Position numbers and translations under genes: made by a program
The notes under the pieces: generated by a model
The model's input: only the letters and a program-made list of their open reading frames with translations
The model's database searches: none
What the model was told of the DNA's origin: nothing
NCBI GenBank assembly: GCA_024228115.1
Contig: JAAETT010000128.1
Coordinates: 1-42,680 of the forward strand
Direction of reading: 5' to 3'
Origin: a bacterium
Lineage (GTDB): Bacteria > Myxococcota_A > UBA9160 > UBA6930
DNA: 42,680 bases
Shown: piece after piece, positions 1 through 7,722 of the stretch
Position numbering within the stretch: position 1 is the first letter of the stretch
How the letters are laid out: every line of letters starts with the position of its first letter

Positions 1-62
1 GACCATTGCTGAAGCGTCGCCCGCTGGCTCTTGCTGAGGTGAATCTCGGCTGCGACCCGCAT
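1..62 (-). CDS. 5' end of a probable IS630-type transposase (partial)
   Basis: The minus strand reads from an ATG at 62 off the left edge without a stop, giving 20 codons that start MRVAAEIHLS and continue KSQRATLQQW. Hydrophobic-leader-then-(S/T)xxQRATLxxW is typical of IS630-family transposase N-termini, which introduce a helix-turn-helix domain. A GAGGGG ribosome-binding-like run lies 5 nt upstream of the ATG. Only the first residues are visible, so the DDE catalytic domain cannot be checked and the element boundary is not defined. It faces away from the next gene. Family assignment rests on short-motif recognition alone; any other HTH protein with a similar start is possible. Confidence 0.45.
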   Translation of the reverse strand, partial: MRVAAEIHLSKSQRATLQQW

Positions 63-176
63 CGTGCCCCTCTGGCCGTTCGCCGCGAGGGTAACGTGGA
101 TAGTCCAATAGTGCCCTTTATTTATGAATCATATCACTAGCAACACGTCTCGAGTCAACGAAGTGGAGATACCGCC

Positions 177-1358
177 ATGCGCACTGATCTTTGTGACCAA
201 TTCGGCATCGATGTCCCCATCTTTGCATTCAGCCACTGCCGGGATGTCGTTGCCGCCGTGACCAACGCCGGGGGGCTCGGCGTCCTGGGCGCTCTCGCCT
301 TCACGCCAGAGCAGCTCGAGATGGAGCTCGCATGGATCGATGAGAACACCGGTGACAAGCCCTACGGCGTCGACACCGTGATGCCCATGGGCCATATCGG
401 CAAGGAGACAGGTCTCGGAAAGAAGGGCGACGCAGAGGATGCCTTCGAGTTCAAGAAATTGATCTCGCCCGAGGTGACTGCGTGGATCGAGACCGTGCTG
501 GAGGAATATGAGGTTCCCCCGCTCCCCGAAGGCTACGAACCCGATTCCGGCATCGGGGGTGGTGAAGGGGGCTTGCTCGGCTGGACCGAAGGCGGCGGTT
601 GCAGTCATGTGGACGTGGCCTTCCGACACGAGCGCGTAAAGCTGTTGGTGAATGCGCTCGGTCCACCGCCCAAGGACATCATCGACCTGGCCCACCGCAG
701 TGGCGTGAAGGTTGCGGCGCTTACCGGCACGGTAGAGCACGCATTGCGCCAGCAAGAGCAGGGCGTCGACATCATTGTCGCTCAGGGTACGGAAGCAGGC
801 GGCCACACCGGCGAAATAGGCTCGATGGTGTTGCTGCCTGATATCGTCGATGCCGTCTCGCCCACGCCTGTGTTAGGCGCCGGAGGAATCGCCAGCGGCC
901 GCCAGGCCGCAGCGGCCATGGCACTCGGTGCCCAGGGCATCTGGACCGGCTCCGTATGGCTCGGTGTGCGGGAGGCCGATGTCTCCCCCCTCGTGAAACA
1001 GAAGCTCTACAAGGCTGGCCCGCGCGATGCCGTGCGCTCGCGCTCGCTCTCCGGGAAGCCCGCCCGACTGCTGCGCACGGCCTGGACCGAAGCCTGGGAG
1101 CGCGACGAGTGCCCCGGCACGCTTCCGATGCCGCTCCAGTACATGGCCTGCGCCGACGCCCAGACGCGAATCGGCCTGGCTGCACGAAAGCAGGGTTCCA
1201 AGGCACAGGAGCTGCTCGGCATGCCCGTTGGCCAGGTCGTGGGTCGCATGAACGAAGAGAAGAGTTCTGCGGAGGTGATCTACGAGTTCATCGACGAGTT
1301 CGTCGAGAGCGTGGCCAGGCTGCAAGGGATGCTCGACGCGGCAGAGGGCTCTCGCTGA
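177..1358 (+). CDS. NAD(P)H-dependent flavin oxidoreductase, nitronate monooxygenase (2-nitropropane dioxygenase) family
   Basis: A 393-aa TIM-barrel flavoprotein. The N-terminus (CDQFGIDVPIFAFS) and the FMN-phosphate segment around residues 201-214 (AQGTEAGGHTGEIGS), followed by LGAGGIASGRQAAAAMALGAQG, are hallmarks of the NMO/2-NPD family. Members oxidise alkyl nitronates or act as NAD(P)H:quinone or enoyl reductases, so the substrate cannot be told from sequence. Acidic residues 75-150 form an insertion not seen in short bacterial NMOs. The start ATG has GGAG eight bases upstream. It stands alone: the next gene starts 48 bp downstream in the same direction and could share its transcript. 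The protein has no signal peptide and should be cytoplasmic. Confidence 0.85.
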   Translation: MRTDLCDQFGIDVPIFAFSHCRDVVAAVTNAGGLGVLGALAFTPEQLEMELAWIDENTGDKPYGVDTVMPMGHIGKETGLGKKGDAEDAFEFKKLISPEVTAWIETVLEEYEVPPLPEGYEPDSGIGGGEGGLLGWTEGGGCSHVDVAFRHERVKLLVNALGPPPKDIIDLAHRSGVKVAALTGTVEHALRQQEQGVDIIVAQGTEAGGHTGEIGSMVLLPDIVDAVSPTPVLGAGGIASGRQAAAAMALGAQGIWTGSVWLGVREADVSPLVKQKLYKAGPRDAVRSRSLSGKPARLLRTAWTEAWERDECPGTLPMPLQYMACADAQTRIGLAARKQGSKAQELLGMPVGQVVGRMNEEKSSAEVIYEFIDEFVESVARLQGMLDAAEGSR

Positions 1359-1406
1359 GCGGTCGCCTTCGAGTAGACACCCGTTGAGTCTTCGGCGAGG
1401 GCACGG

Positions 1407-2483
1407 ATGATGCGGAGCAAGGGCTTGGATCTGGAGCGTACGCTGACGGCGTTCCGCTTTCAGACAGGCGTTTGCCGATATCTCGGGTCACCGTTCTACG
1501 GCGAGCTGCTGCAGGATGCCTACGACGATCTGGAGGCGGGCGGCCCGCTGCGAGATCTGGTCTGCGACTTCAACGGGGATCCCCTCCGTGGTTTTCTTCC
1601 ACTCCGGATTCTTGCGGGTGTGCACGCCCTGGTACTCGAGGGAGCTGCACCGGAACTCGCGGCCTTCTACCCGACGGTCGGAGGGAGAGCCGACGCCGCC
1701 GCAGCGTGGTCTTGCTTTCGAGCGGTCGTCGAGCAGCATGGCGACCGGATTCGTCCTTGGCTGGAGCAGACTCCGCAAACCAACGAGGTGCGACGTTGCG
1801 CAGGCCTGTTGGGTGGCTTCCTCCAGGTTGCCCAGCAGACACGGCTGCCACTGCGACTGCTCGAGATCGGCTGCAGCGCCGGGCTCAATCTTCAATGGAG
1901 TCGGTTCCGCTACGAGCTCGACAGCTGGAGCTGGGGAGATCCGAAGGCGAAGGTGCAGATTACGACGAGTTGGCAAGGCGAGGTTCCGCCTCTGGCCGCG
2001 GTCGAGGTGGAGATCTCCGAACGCCTCGGATGCGATGTTGCGCCGCGCCGGGTCGACAGCGCAGCCGCGGCGCGCGACCTCGAGAGTTTCATCTGGGCCG
2101 ATCAACCCGAGCGTCTGGCTCAGCTCCGCGCCGCCATCGAGGTTGCGCGGAGCGACCCTCCTCAGATCGAGCAGGCGTCGGCGGGCCAGTGGCTGCCCGA
2201 TCGGTTGGCCGAGCCGCAGGCAGGAGTCTGCAACGTCGTCTACCACTCTTCGGTATGGGACTATCTCAGCTCCGCTGAGCAGCAGACGATCCAGAGCGCG
2301 ATCGAGGCTCGAGGAGCGGATGCGACGAACGAGCGGCCCCTCGCGTGGCTGCGGGCAGAGGGTTCGACCGACGGCACCAGGATCGAGCTTCGGCTTCGCA
2401 GCTGGCCGGACGGTGGCGAAACGCTCCTCGGCGAGGGGCATCCCCATGGACGGGCGGTCGTTTGGCGCCCCGAGGCCGGGTAG
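1407..2483 (+). CDS. DUF2332 domain-containing protein
   Basis: A 358-aa protein matching the DUF2332 family over its whole length. It opens with RTLTAFRFQTGVCRYLGSPFY-like family start, has LRLLEIGCSAGLNL near residues 150-163, and ends with the conserved SSVWDYLS ... RPLAWLRAEG ... LLGEGHPHGRAVVW block. The LEIGCSAG segment looks like the motif I loop of a Rossmann-fold S-adenosylmethionine methyltransferase, so a methyltransferase activity is a reasonable inference, but the family function is unknown. The start ATG-ATG pair is preceded by GAGGG. The gene sits between the nitronate monooxygenase-like gene and trmL on the same strand, 36 bp before trmL. Confidence 0.85.
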   Translation: MMRSKGLDLERTLTAFRFQTGVCRYLGSPFYGELLQDAYDDLEAGGPLRDLVCDFNGDPLRGFLPLRILAGVHALVLEGAAPELAAFYPTVGGRADAAAAWSCFRAVVEQHGDRIRPWLEQTPQTNEVRRCAGLLGGFLQVAQQTRLPLRLLEIGCSAGLNLQWSRFRYELDSWSWGDPKAKVQITTSWQGEVPPLAAVEVEISERLGCDVAPRRVDSAAAARDLESFIWADQPERLAQLRAAIEVARSDPPQIEQASAGQWLPDRLAEPQAGVCNVVYHSSVWDYLSSAEQQTIQSAIEARGADATNERPLAWLRAEGSTDGTRIELRLRSWPDGGETLLGEGHPHGRAVVWRPEAG

Positions 2484-2519
2484 GGTCGCTACTCGCCGGG
2501 ACGTTCTAGACTGGCCCGC

Positions 2520-3014
2520 GTGGAAATCGTTCTCGTCGAACCGGAGATCCCCCAGAACACCGGATGTGCGGCTCGGCTTGCGGCGGCGACCGGTACACGG
2601 CTGCATCTGGTCGAGCCGCTCGGGTTTTCCCTCGATAGCAAGCATCTGAAGCGGGCGGGGCTCGACTACTGGCCCGACGTCGACATGACGGTGCATCCGG
2701 ACCTGCCGAGCCTGCTCTCCGCGTTGGCGGAGGTCGGACCTGCCGAGCCACGACTGCGCCTTCTCACAGCCCGCGGCGGATCGTCGATCTTCGAAGCGCC
2801 ATTCCGGGGCGACGAGATCCTGGTCTTCGGGGGCGAGTCGAAGGGGCTACCGCCCGCGTTGCTGCGGAAGTTCGCACCCCAGCGACTCACCGTGCCGATC
2901 CTGCCCGAGGTGCGCAGCCTGAACCTCGCGAATGTCGTATGCCTCGCGCTGTATACGGCCCTCGATCGGTGCGGTCGGCTACCTGCACCGTCGGAATCTC
3001 CGCCGATCGGCTGA
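2520..3014 (+). CDS. trmL: tRNA (cytidine/uridine(34)-2'-O)-methyltransferase TrmL (SPOUT family)
   Basis: A 164-aa SPOUT-class methyltransferase that 2'-O-methylates the wobble nucleotide 34 of tRNA-Leu isoacceptors using S-adenosylmethionine. Family motifs are present in order: VLVEPEIPQNTGCAAR at residues 4-19, LVEPLGFSLDSKHLKRAGLDYW around 36-57, the cofactor-knot segment VFGGESKGLP near 102-111, and PEVRSLNLANVVCLALY near 128-144. The length is normal for TrmL. The start is a GTG at 2520, because translation from it begins directly with MEIVLVEPEIPQNTG as in homologues. It ends 8 bp before the stop of the convergent dehalogenase gene. Confidence 0.93.
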   Translation: MEIVLVEPEIPQNTGCAARLAAATGTRLHLVEPLGFSLDSKHLKRAGLDYWPDVDMTVHPDLPSLLSALAEVGPAEPRLRLLTARGGSSIFEAPFRGDEILVFGGESKGLPPALLRKFAPQRLTVPILPEVRSLNLANVVCLALYTALDRCGRLPAPSESPPIG

Positions 3015-3021
3015 TCGCTGG

Positions 3022-4016
3022 TCAGGTGGACTTCACCCAGCTTGCGATGATGGTGGCGAGTTCGACTCCGCGGCCTTCCTGCAGGAAGTGGCCACCGCCC
3101 TCGATCGTGACATGAGGCTGTCCCTGGGCACCGGGAACACCACTCATGAAGGCCGCGGCGCCGCCGCCGGTCACCGGGTCGTTGTCACTGAAGGCGCAGA
3201 GGAGCGGCTTCTCCCAGGCCTCGAAGACTTTCCAGGCCGCCATCTGGGCCTCGCGGGAGGGATCGTCGGGCTGGGCATGGCCCGCGGTCCCATCTTGAAG
3301 CTCGGATCCGGAAACGGTGCGTCGTAGGCGGCCACTTCCTCCGGCGTCAGCGTGCGGCCATCGACCGAGCTCGCGACCATCATTCCGACCGGAACGTCTT
3401 CGGTCTCCCAGCACATCTTCTGCCAGTAGGCGAAGCTGCGCTCCGGAGTATCGCTGCCCTGTTTCGAGAGCTGGGCCATGACTTCGGGGATGGTCGGCGT
3501 GGGATCGTTGGCGCGAAAGCTCTTCACCCAGGCGACGCGTTCTTCGGGGATGTCCGCGGGCACGGGCAAACCCGTGTTCGCGACGACGACACGCGCGAAA
3601 CGCTCGGGCTTTGCGGCGACCATCCGCAGCCCGATCAGCCCTCCCCAATCCTGTCCGACGAGGGTCGCACCGCTGAAATCGTTCTGTTCGAGCCAGGCGC
3701 AGAGCCAATCGACCTGGCGTTGGTAGGTGATGTCTTCGCGAGCTGCCGGTTTGTCGGAGCGGCCGAACCCGACGAGGTCCGGCGCGATCACGCGCAAGCT
3801 GGCCTCGACCAACACCGGAATCATGTGCCGGTAGAGGTAGGACCAGGTCGGCTGACCGTGCATGCAGAGTACGATCTGCCCGTCGCGGGGACCTTCGTCT
3901 ACGTGATGGATGCGGAGGGTTCCAGCGTCGCCATCCGGTACTTCCGTGTAGTTCGGCTCGAACGGATAGCCGGGCAGATTCTGGAAGCGAGTGTCGGGGG
4001 TCCGCAGGGCCTTCAT
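3022..4016 (-). pseudogene. Haloalkane dehalogenase (HLD-I type) broken by a frameshift near 3272
   Basis: An alpha/beta-hydrolase that cleaves carbon-halogen bonds hydrolytically. Reading from ATG 4016 (MKALRTPDTRFQNLPGYPFE) gives the conserved start, the oxyanion segment MHGQPTWSYLYRHM, and the nucleophile elbow VGQDWGGLIGLR with the Asp nucleophile and halide-binding Trp. Frame is lost after GPRAMP at about 3273. The rest continues in another minus-strand frame from 3270 as PDDPSREAQMAAWKVFEAW, then AFSDNDP with the acidic residue and EGGGHFLQEG with the catalytic His, stopping at 3022. Family members usually have about six residues between the two segments, so a deletion of roughly 16 nt would explain both gap and frame. 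All catalytic residues survive but are in two frames. Either a true pseudogene or an assembly error. An upstream ATG at 4085 exists, but family alignment favours 4016. Confidence 0.85.
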
Positions 4017-4131
4017 GGATGAGCCTCTCGAGAAGTGTTGGCAGATGGCGTGCCACCCTATCTCGTTCCCAGGCTCGCTCGCCACATCGAGTGGCGACGA
4101 AAGTGCCGTCTCCCGGCATGCTCGGCCGGCG

Positions 4132-5178
4132 CTAGCAGCGACCCGCTTCGTCCGGGGAACTGAGCTCGCGGACCACGTAGAAGAGACAGTCGCTGGTGGC
4201 GATACCCGGGTCGGTCGTGATCATGATCGGGATGATCGGCCGTCGGGTCCGTAGTACGCCGTCTTGGAGCGAAAAATAGAAGGACGCCCGATCTCGTCCG
4301 TCCTCGTCGAGAAGTTCCAGGGGCCAGGCCTCGCCGCGCACGTAGCCCAGCTTGGTACCCACTTCGACGCTCTCGAAATTGTGTCGGTCGAGATCGGCCA
4401 GGATGGTCAGATCGGCCGACTCTTGCTTGCCGCGGTCTGCGTCGACCACGGCCAGGGAAGCTCCGGGGCGAATGCAGACGCGCATGGGCGTCGTGAGCAC
4501 CTGGACGTCCGGGCGTAGCCCCGGCTCGATCACCCGATCGTCTTCCAGGAAGCGGGTGAGCCCGCGAAGCGCGACGGCGTCTGCGGCGGGGTCGCCCGTT
4601 CGCCCGACCTCGATCGTCGCGCTGGGGATATCGCGCACCGCCTCCATCAGGGCGCCGAGCGTCAGGTGGCTCCAGACGAAACGGTTCCCGAACGGAGTGA
4701 CCAACTGCAGGGCTTCCGGAGAAGGCTCTACACCCACGCCATAGGGCGGGTTGTGGCCCGTGTTGTTATGTAGATCGATCAGCGCCTCGGGCTTCTTCTC
4801 GTAAGTGAGCTCGAGGATTTCGCGCGCGAGGTGGCCTTCCGCATCGTCCCAGGGACCGAGAAAACAGCGGTTGAGATCCCGTCGGCCGGGCAGGGTGCGA
4901 TGAGCGAAGCCCGGGCCGGCCAGCGCAGCTTCCACGTTGGCGACGATCAGGACAGTATCGACCGCCGGCTGGTGGCCATTGCGAAGCCAGGCATGGATCG
5001 CACGGGTGCCCGAAGGTTCATTGCCGTGCAGCAGCGTGGTCACGATCCGGGAGCGTGTTCGGTCCTTTCCTTTGACGTGGATTGCGGTGGGTCCGCCCAG
5101 CTTGCGCAGAAAGGATTCCGCTTCGGCGGGAAACCCGTCAGCGCTCGGTCGATCGATCTTCTGCAAGACGCCTTTCAC
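4132..5178 (-). CDS. Succinylglutamate desuccinylase/aspartoacylase (AstE/AspA) family zinc deacylase
   Basis: A 348-aa M14-like zinc hydrolase of the AstE/AspA family, which remove an acyl group from N-acyl amino acids. Zinc ligands are visible in TTLLHGNEPSGTRA (HxxE) and in LIDLHNNTGHNPP (His). The substrate-binding stretch between is GRRDLNRCFLG. The start is the GTG at 5178, which overlaps the stop of the upstream ligase in a GTGA; an open frame extends further upstream but only over the ligase coding region, so it is not used. The overlap implies translational coupling and a shared pathway: a ligase that makes an amide and a hydrolase that cuts one. The actual substrate is unknown. Residues 250-348 form a beta-rich C-terminal domain as in AstE/AspA. 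Confidence 0.82.
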   Translation of the reverse strand: MKGVLQKIDRPSADGFPAEAESFLRKLGGPTAIHVKGKDRTRSRIVTTLLHGNEPSGTRAIHAWLRNGHQPAVDTVLIVANVEAALAGPGFAHRTLPGRRDLNRCFLGPWDDAEGHLAREILELTYEKKPEALIDLHNNTGHNPPYGVGVEPSPEALQLVTPFGNRFVWSHLTLGALMEAVRDIPSATIEVGRTGDPAADAVALRGLTRFLEDDRVIEPGLRPDVQVLTTPMRVCIRPGASLAVVDADRGKQESADLTILADLDRHNFESVEVGTKLGYVRGEAWPLELLDEDGRDRASFYFSLQDGVLRTRRPIIPIMITTDPGIATSDCLFYVVRELSSPDEAGRC

Positions 5179-6659
5179 AGCTTCGGCTCCGGCCAGCTCG
5201 CGACCGGCTGGGCATCCTTCGAGTGCTGGCGGTAGCGCCGGAACATGTGGGTCAACGCATCGTTCCTGGGCATCGTCGCCTCGGCGCTGGCGAGCGCCCG
5301 ACGCTGCCAGGTGGCACCCGTCTGCCCGCTGCGCACCCGACACTCGAAGACTTCGAGCCAATGGGAGGAATCGTCCCGTTCTACGCCTGCGGCGTCGAGC
5401 CCTTGCTGGGCTCTGGGCAACAGGCTTTCGAGCAGCACCTGGGCCGAGTGGCTCTGGGCCGGTGCGCCCGGCTCCATGGGCCAACCCAGGTGCGCCGCCA
5501 GGCCGTCCCGGGCGGCCCTGTAGAAATCCCGATGCACGTCCTCGAAGGAGAGCCGTTCTGTCCAGGCGGCGATCTCAGGCGCCAGTGCGAGTGCCAGTCC
5601 AATCTGGAACGCGCAATTCGCGACCATGTCCACGATCGTCGGACCCGCCGGGAAGGCGCGCATCTCGATGCGAAGGTGCCCGCCCTCCGCGGGATCGAAG
5701 ATCGAGCGGTTCCAGCGCCAGACCGTTCCCTGGTGCAGGCGCAGTTCGGAAAGTGTCGGAACCCGCCCGGCGGCGAGGACGGCTTCGGGATCTTCGTTGC
5801 TTACGACCGGTAGGAGGACTGCATGACGTCGCACGTTCTCCTCGAAGAGTTCGAAGGCACGACCGATCCACGCGTTGCCGAAGGAGACGCGGGCAGGCTC
5901 GCCATCGCGCCCGCGCTCCCGCCGATGATCCACGGCTTGCTTGAACAACGCCACCCGCGTTTCGTCCCAGAGCCGCCGGCCGAGAAAGGTGGGCGAGTTT
6001 CCGGAGGCCGCGAGCACGAGGGGGGTCGTCAGCTGCACGGCGTTGTAGACCGAGGCGAAGTCGGCGGGGGCCACGCGCAAGTGGAGCTGCAACGAAGTCG
6101 CGGCTCCTTCGGAGGTGACATCGTGACAGCGCAGCTCCAGCTCATCCTCACCGCGAATCTGGAGCAGAAAGGGCTCGCGGCGCAGGCGTCGCAGGCTCGC
6201 GGAAAGGGCTCGAAAGCGAGGGGCTTCTGTCATCGCGTCCCTCGTGAGATCCGCTTCCGTCAAGGTCGGCAGGATGCCGATCATCGCTACCTGCGCATGG
6301 TGGAGCGCGGCGGCTCGCTCGATTTCTCGCAGCGAGTTGCGCATCTCATCGGCCAGGAAAGCAAAGGGCCGACCGGCCAAGGGACCGTGGCGTAGGTTGG
6401 ATTCCAGGTTGTACCGATTGAGCTCGACCGTGAGCCGCGGGTCCACGCTTTCCGCCAGGACATCCCGATTCAGGGGCAGGGGTCGGCCGGCCTCATCGAC
6501 CAGCGATACCTCCAGCTCGGCGCCGATCGATACCTCCCCCGCACCAAAGTCCGGCCTGGCAAGGAGCTGCTCCAGAACGTCGAGCGAGCGATCCAGGCGT
6601 TCCGAGAATCGCTGGTACTCGTCCTCGCTGAACGTCTCACGATTGATCTCGAGGCCCAT
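5175..6659 (-). CDS. Glutamate-cysteine ligase-like carboxylate-amine ligase (GCS2 family)
   Basis: A 494-aa enzyme of the GCS2 superfamily (plant/proteobacterial GshA, EgtA and YbdK-type ligases), which join a carboxylate, classically the gamma-carboxyl of glutamate, to an amine with ATP. The ATP/metal segment SIGAELEVSLVDEAGRP sits at residues 44-60, followed by ESNLRHGPLAG near 85-95. HLRVAPADFASVYNAVQL and RIEMRAFPAGPTIVDMVAN, the typical C-terminal part of the fold, follow. The protein is longer than YbdK (about 370 aa). It is first in a two-gene unit with the AstE/AspA-type deacylase and ends in its start codon. Whether it makes gamma-glutamylcysteine or a different amide cannot be decided; no glutathione synthetase gene is nearby. 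Confidence 0.8.
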   Translation of the reverse strand: MGLEINRETFSEDEYQRFSERLDRSLDVLEQLLARPDFGAGEVSIGAELEVSLVDEAGRPLPLNRDVLAESVDPRLTVELNRYNLESNLRHGPLAGRPFAFLADEMRNSLREIERAAALHHAQVAMIGILPTLTEADLTRDAMTEAPRFRALSASLRRLRREPFLLQIRGEDELELRCHDVTSEGAATSLQLHLRVAPADFASVYNAVQLTTPLVLAASGNSPTFLGRRLWDETRVALFKQAVDHRRERGRDGEPARVSFGNAWIGRAFELFEENVRRHAVLLPVVSNEDPEAVLAAGRVPTLSELRLHQGTVWRWNRSIFDPAEGGHLRIEMRAFPAGPTIVDMVANCAFQIGLALALAPEIAAWTERLSFEDVHRDFYRAARDGLAAHLGWPMEPGAPAQSHSAQVLLESLLPRAQQGLDAAGVERDDSSHWLEVFECRVRSGQTGATWQRRALASAEATMPRNDALTHMFRRYRQHSKDAQPVASWPEPKL

Positions 6660-6746
6660 CGCGGGTGGAGAGTAGCCACCCGCGGCGCCAGGTCAGGCAG
6701 GAAGGAAACCGTTTGCGGCGGGACTTGATTTCCTCGCCAGTGGGCC

Positions 6747-7070
6747 TCAGTCGGCGTCGCCCCAATCCTCGGCCCAGCGCACGAGGGGGCGGAGCGCGCG
6801 CCCGAGCGAATGTCCCGTTTCCGTGAGGGCATAGCCCCGATCTGTCTTCTCGATCAGTCGCGCCTCGCGCAACTCACGGAGCCGGGTGTTCAACACGGTG
6901 GGCGAGATGTCGTCGCAGCGCCCCCGAAGCTCCCGGAAGGTCAGCGGAGCTTCGCCCAGCTCCCAGAGCACGCGCAGGGCCCAGCGTCGTCCGAGCAGAT
7001 CGAAGGCCGCCATGATCGGCCGGCCCGTGCGCGAGCCATGAACGCGCTGGCCAGGGCGGGGCGCGCTCAT
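6747..7070 (-). CDS. HxlR-family winged-helix transcriptional regulator
   Basis: A 107-aa DNA-binding protein. The HxlR domain covers most of its length: FDLLGRRWALRVLWELGEAPLTFRELRG, then ISPTVLNTRLRELREARLIEK, the wing DRGYALTETG, and the closing ALRPLVRWAEDW. No cysteine lies at the usual N-terminal redox-sensing position of YodB/CatR/QorR-type members (the only Cys is in RGRCDD in the recognition region). It is divergent from the carboxymuconolactone decarboxylase-like gene, with a 92-bp spacer holding an inverted repeat, so it probably controls that gene and itself. Confidence 0.9.
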   Translation of the reverse strand: MSAPRPGQRVHGSRTGRPIMAAFDLLGRRWALRVLWELGEAPLTFRELRGRCDDISPTVLNTRLRELREARLIEKTDRGYALTETGHSLGRALRPLVRWAEDWGDAD

Positions 7071-7089
7071 GCGTCTGGAGACAGGCTTG

Positions 7090-7108
7090 CGCTACTAAAA
7101 ATGTAGCG
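7090..7108. promoter_or_regulatory. Candidate HxlR operator palindrome
   Basis: CGCTAC (7090-7095) and GTAGCG (7103-7108) form a perfect 6-bp inverted repeat with a 7-bp A/T-rich spacer, TAAAAAT. It lies between the divergent HxlR gene (start 7070) and the decarboxylase-like gene (start 7163). The TAC-N7-GTA core resembles the spacing described for YodB-type HxlR regulators. A further GCTAC at 7127-7131 may be a second half-site. Function is inferred from position and symmetry only. Confidence 0.5.
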
Positions 7109-7162
7109 TATGATGTATCGCTCCATGCTACGGAAATCATAGCGCTCCCCATCGAGGTTCTC

Positions 7163-7711
7163 ATGCCCCGGATCGAGCCTGTCGAAGCCCCTTATGCCGA
7201 GGACGTTGCCCCCATTCTCGAGGCGATGATGCCTCCGGGCATCGAGCCCTTGCGCCTGTTTCGGGTCATCGCGAAGAACTCGCGCATCCTTGGGAAGATC
7301 AAGAACTCGAACCTGCTCGATCGCGGATCCATCGAACGACGCGACCGAGAACTCGTGATTCTTCGCACCACCGCGCGCTGCGGGTCGGAATATGAGTGGG
7401 GTGTTCACGTTCTGTTCTTCGGCAAGCGCTTCGGGCTCACAGAAGAGCAGATCGCGGCGACCCGCACCGGAAGCGGCAACGAGAGCTTCTGGTCCGAGCG
7501 GGATCGGGCGTTGCTCGGACTCGTCGACGAACTCCACGACGGAGCCGCCGTCTCGGAACCTCGCTGGCAGACGTTGCGAGGCTACTTCGATGAGGTCCAA
7601 CTCGTGGAGCTCGTCACGCTCACGGGCTTCTACCACACGATCTCGTTCCTCACGAACGCGTTCGAGATCGATCTCGAAGCCGGAAGCACGCGCTTTCCCG
7701 AGCTGACCTGA
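7163..7711 (+). CDS. Carboxymuconolactone decarboxylase (CMD)/AhpD-like family protein
   Basis: A 182-aa all-helical protein. The CMD core is seen in the block ELVILRTTARCGSEYEWGVHV (residues 57-77), followed by FFGKRFGLTEEQIAATR, and by VELVTLTGFYHTISFLTNAFEI at 151-172. The AhpD CxxC redox pair is absent: only one Cys lies in the TARCGSEYEW motif, so alkylhydroperoxidase-type disulfide chemistry is unlikely. The start is the ATG at 7163 with GAGG eight bases before it. It is divergent from an HxlR regulator across a palindrome and is probably its target. The exact reaction is not predictable. Confidence 0.82.
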   Translation: MPRIEPVEAPYAEDVAPILEAMMPPGIEPLRLFRVIAKNSRILGKIKNSNLLDRGSIERRDRELVILRTTARCGSEYEWGVHVLFFGKRFGLTEEQIAATRTGSGNESFWSERDRALLGLVDELHDGAAVSEPRWQTLRGYFDEVQLVELVTLTGFYHTISFLTNAFEIDLEAGSTRFPELT

Positions 7712-7722
7712 GGCAGGTGGTC

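Noticed and set aside
4016-4119. N-terminal extension of the dehalogenase and the frame to 4119
   Set aside because: Family members begin at MKALRTPD; the extension has no similarity and the 4119 frame is only coding in its last part.
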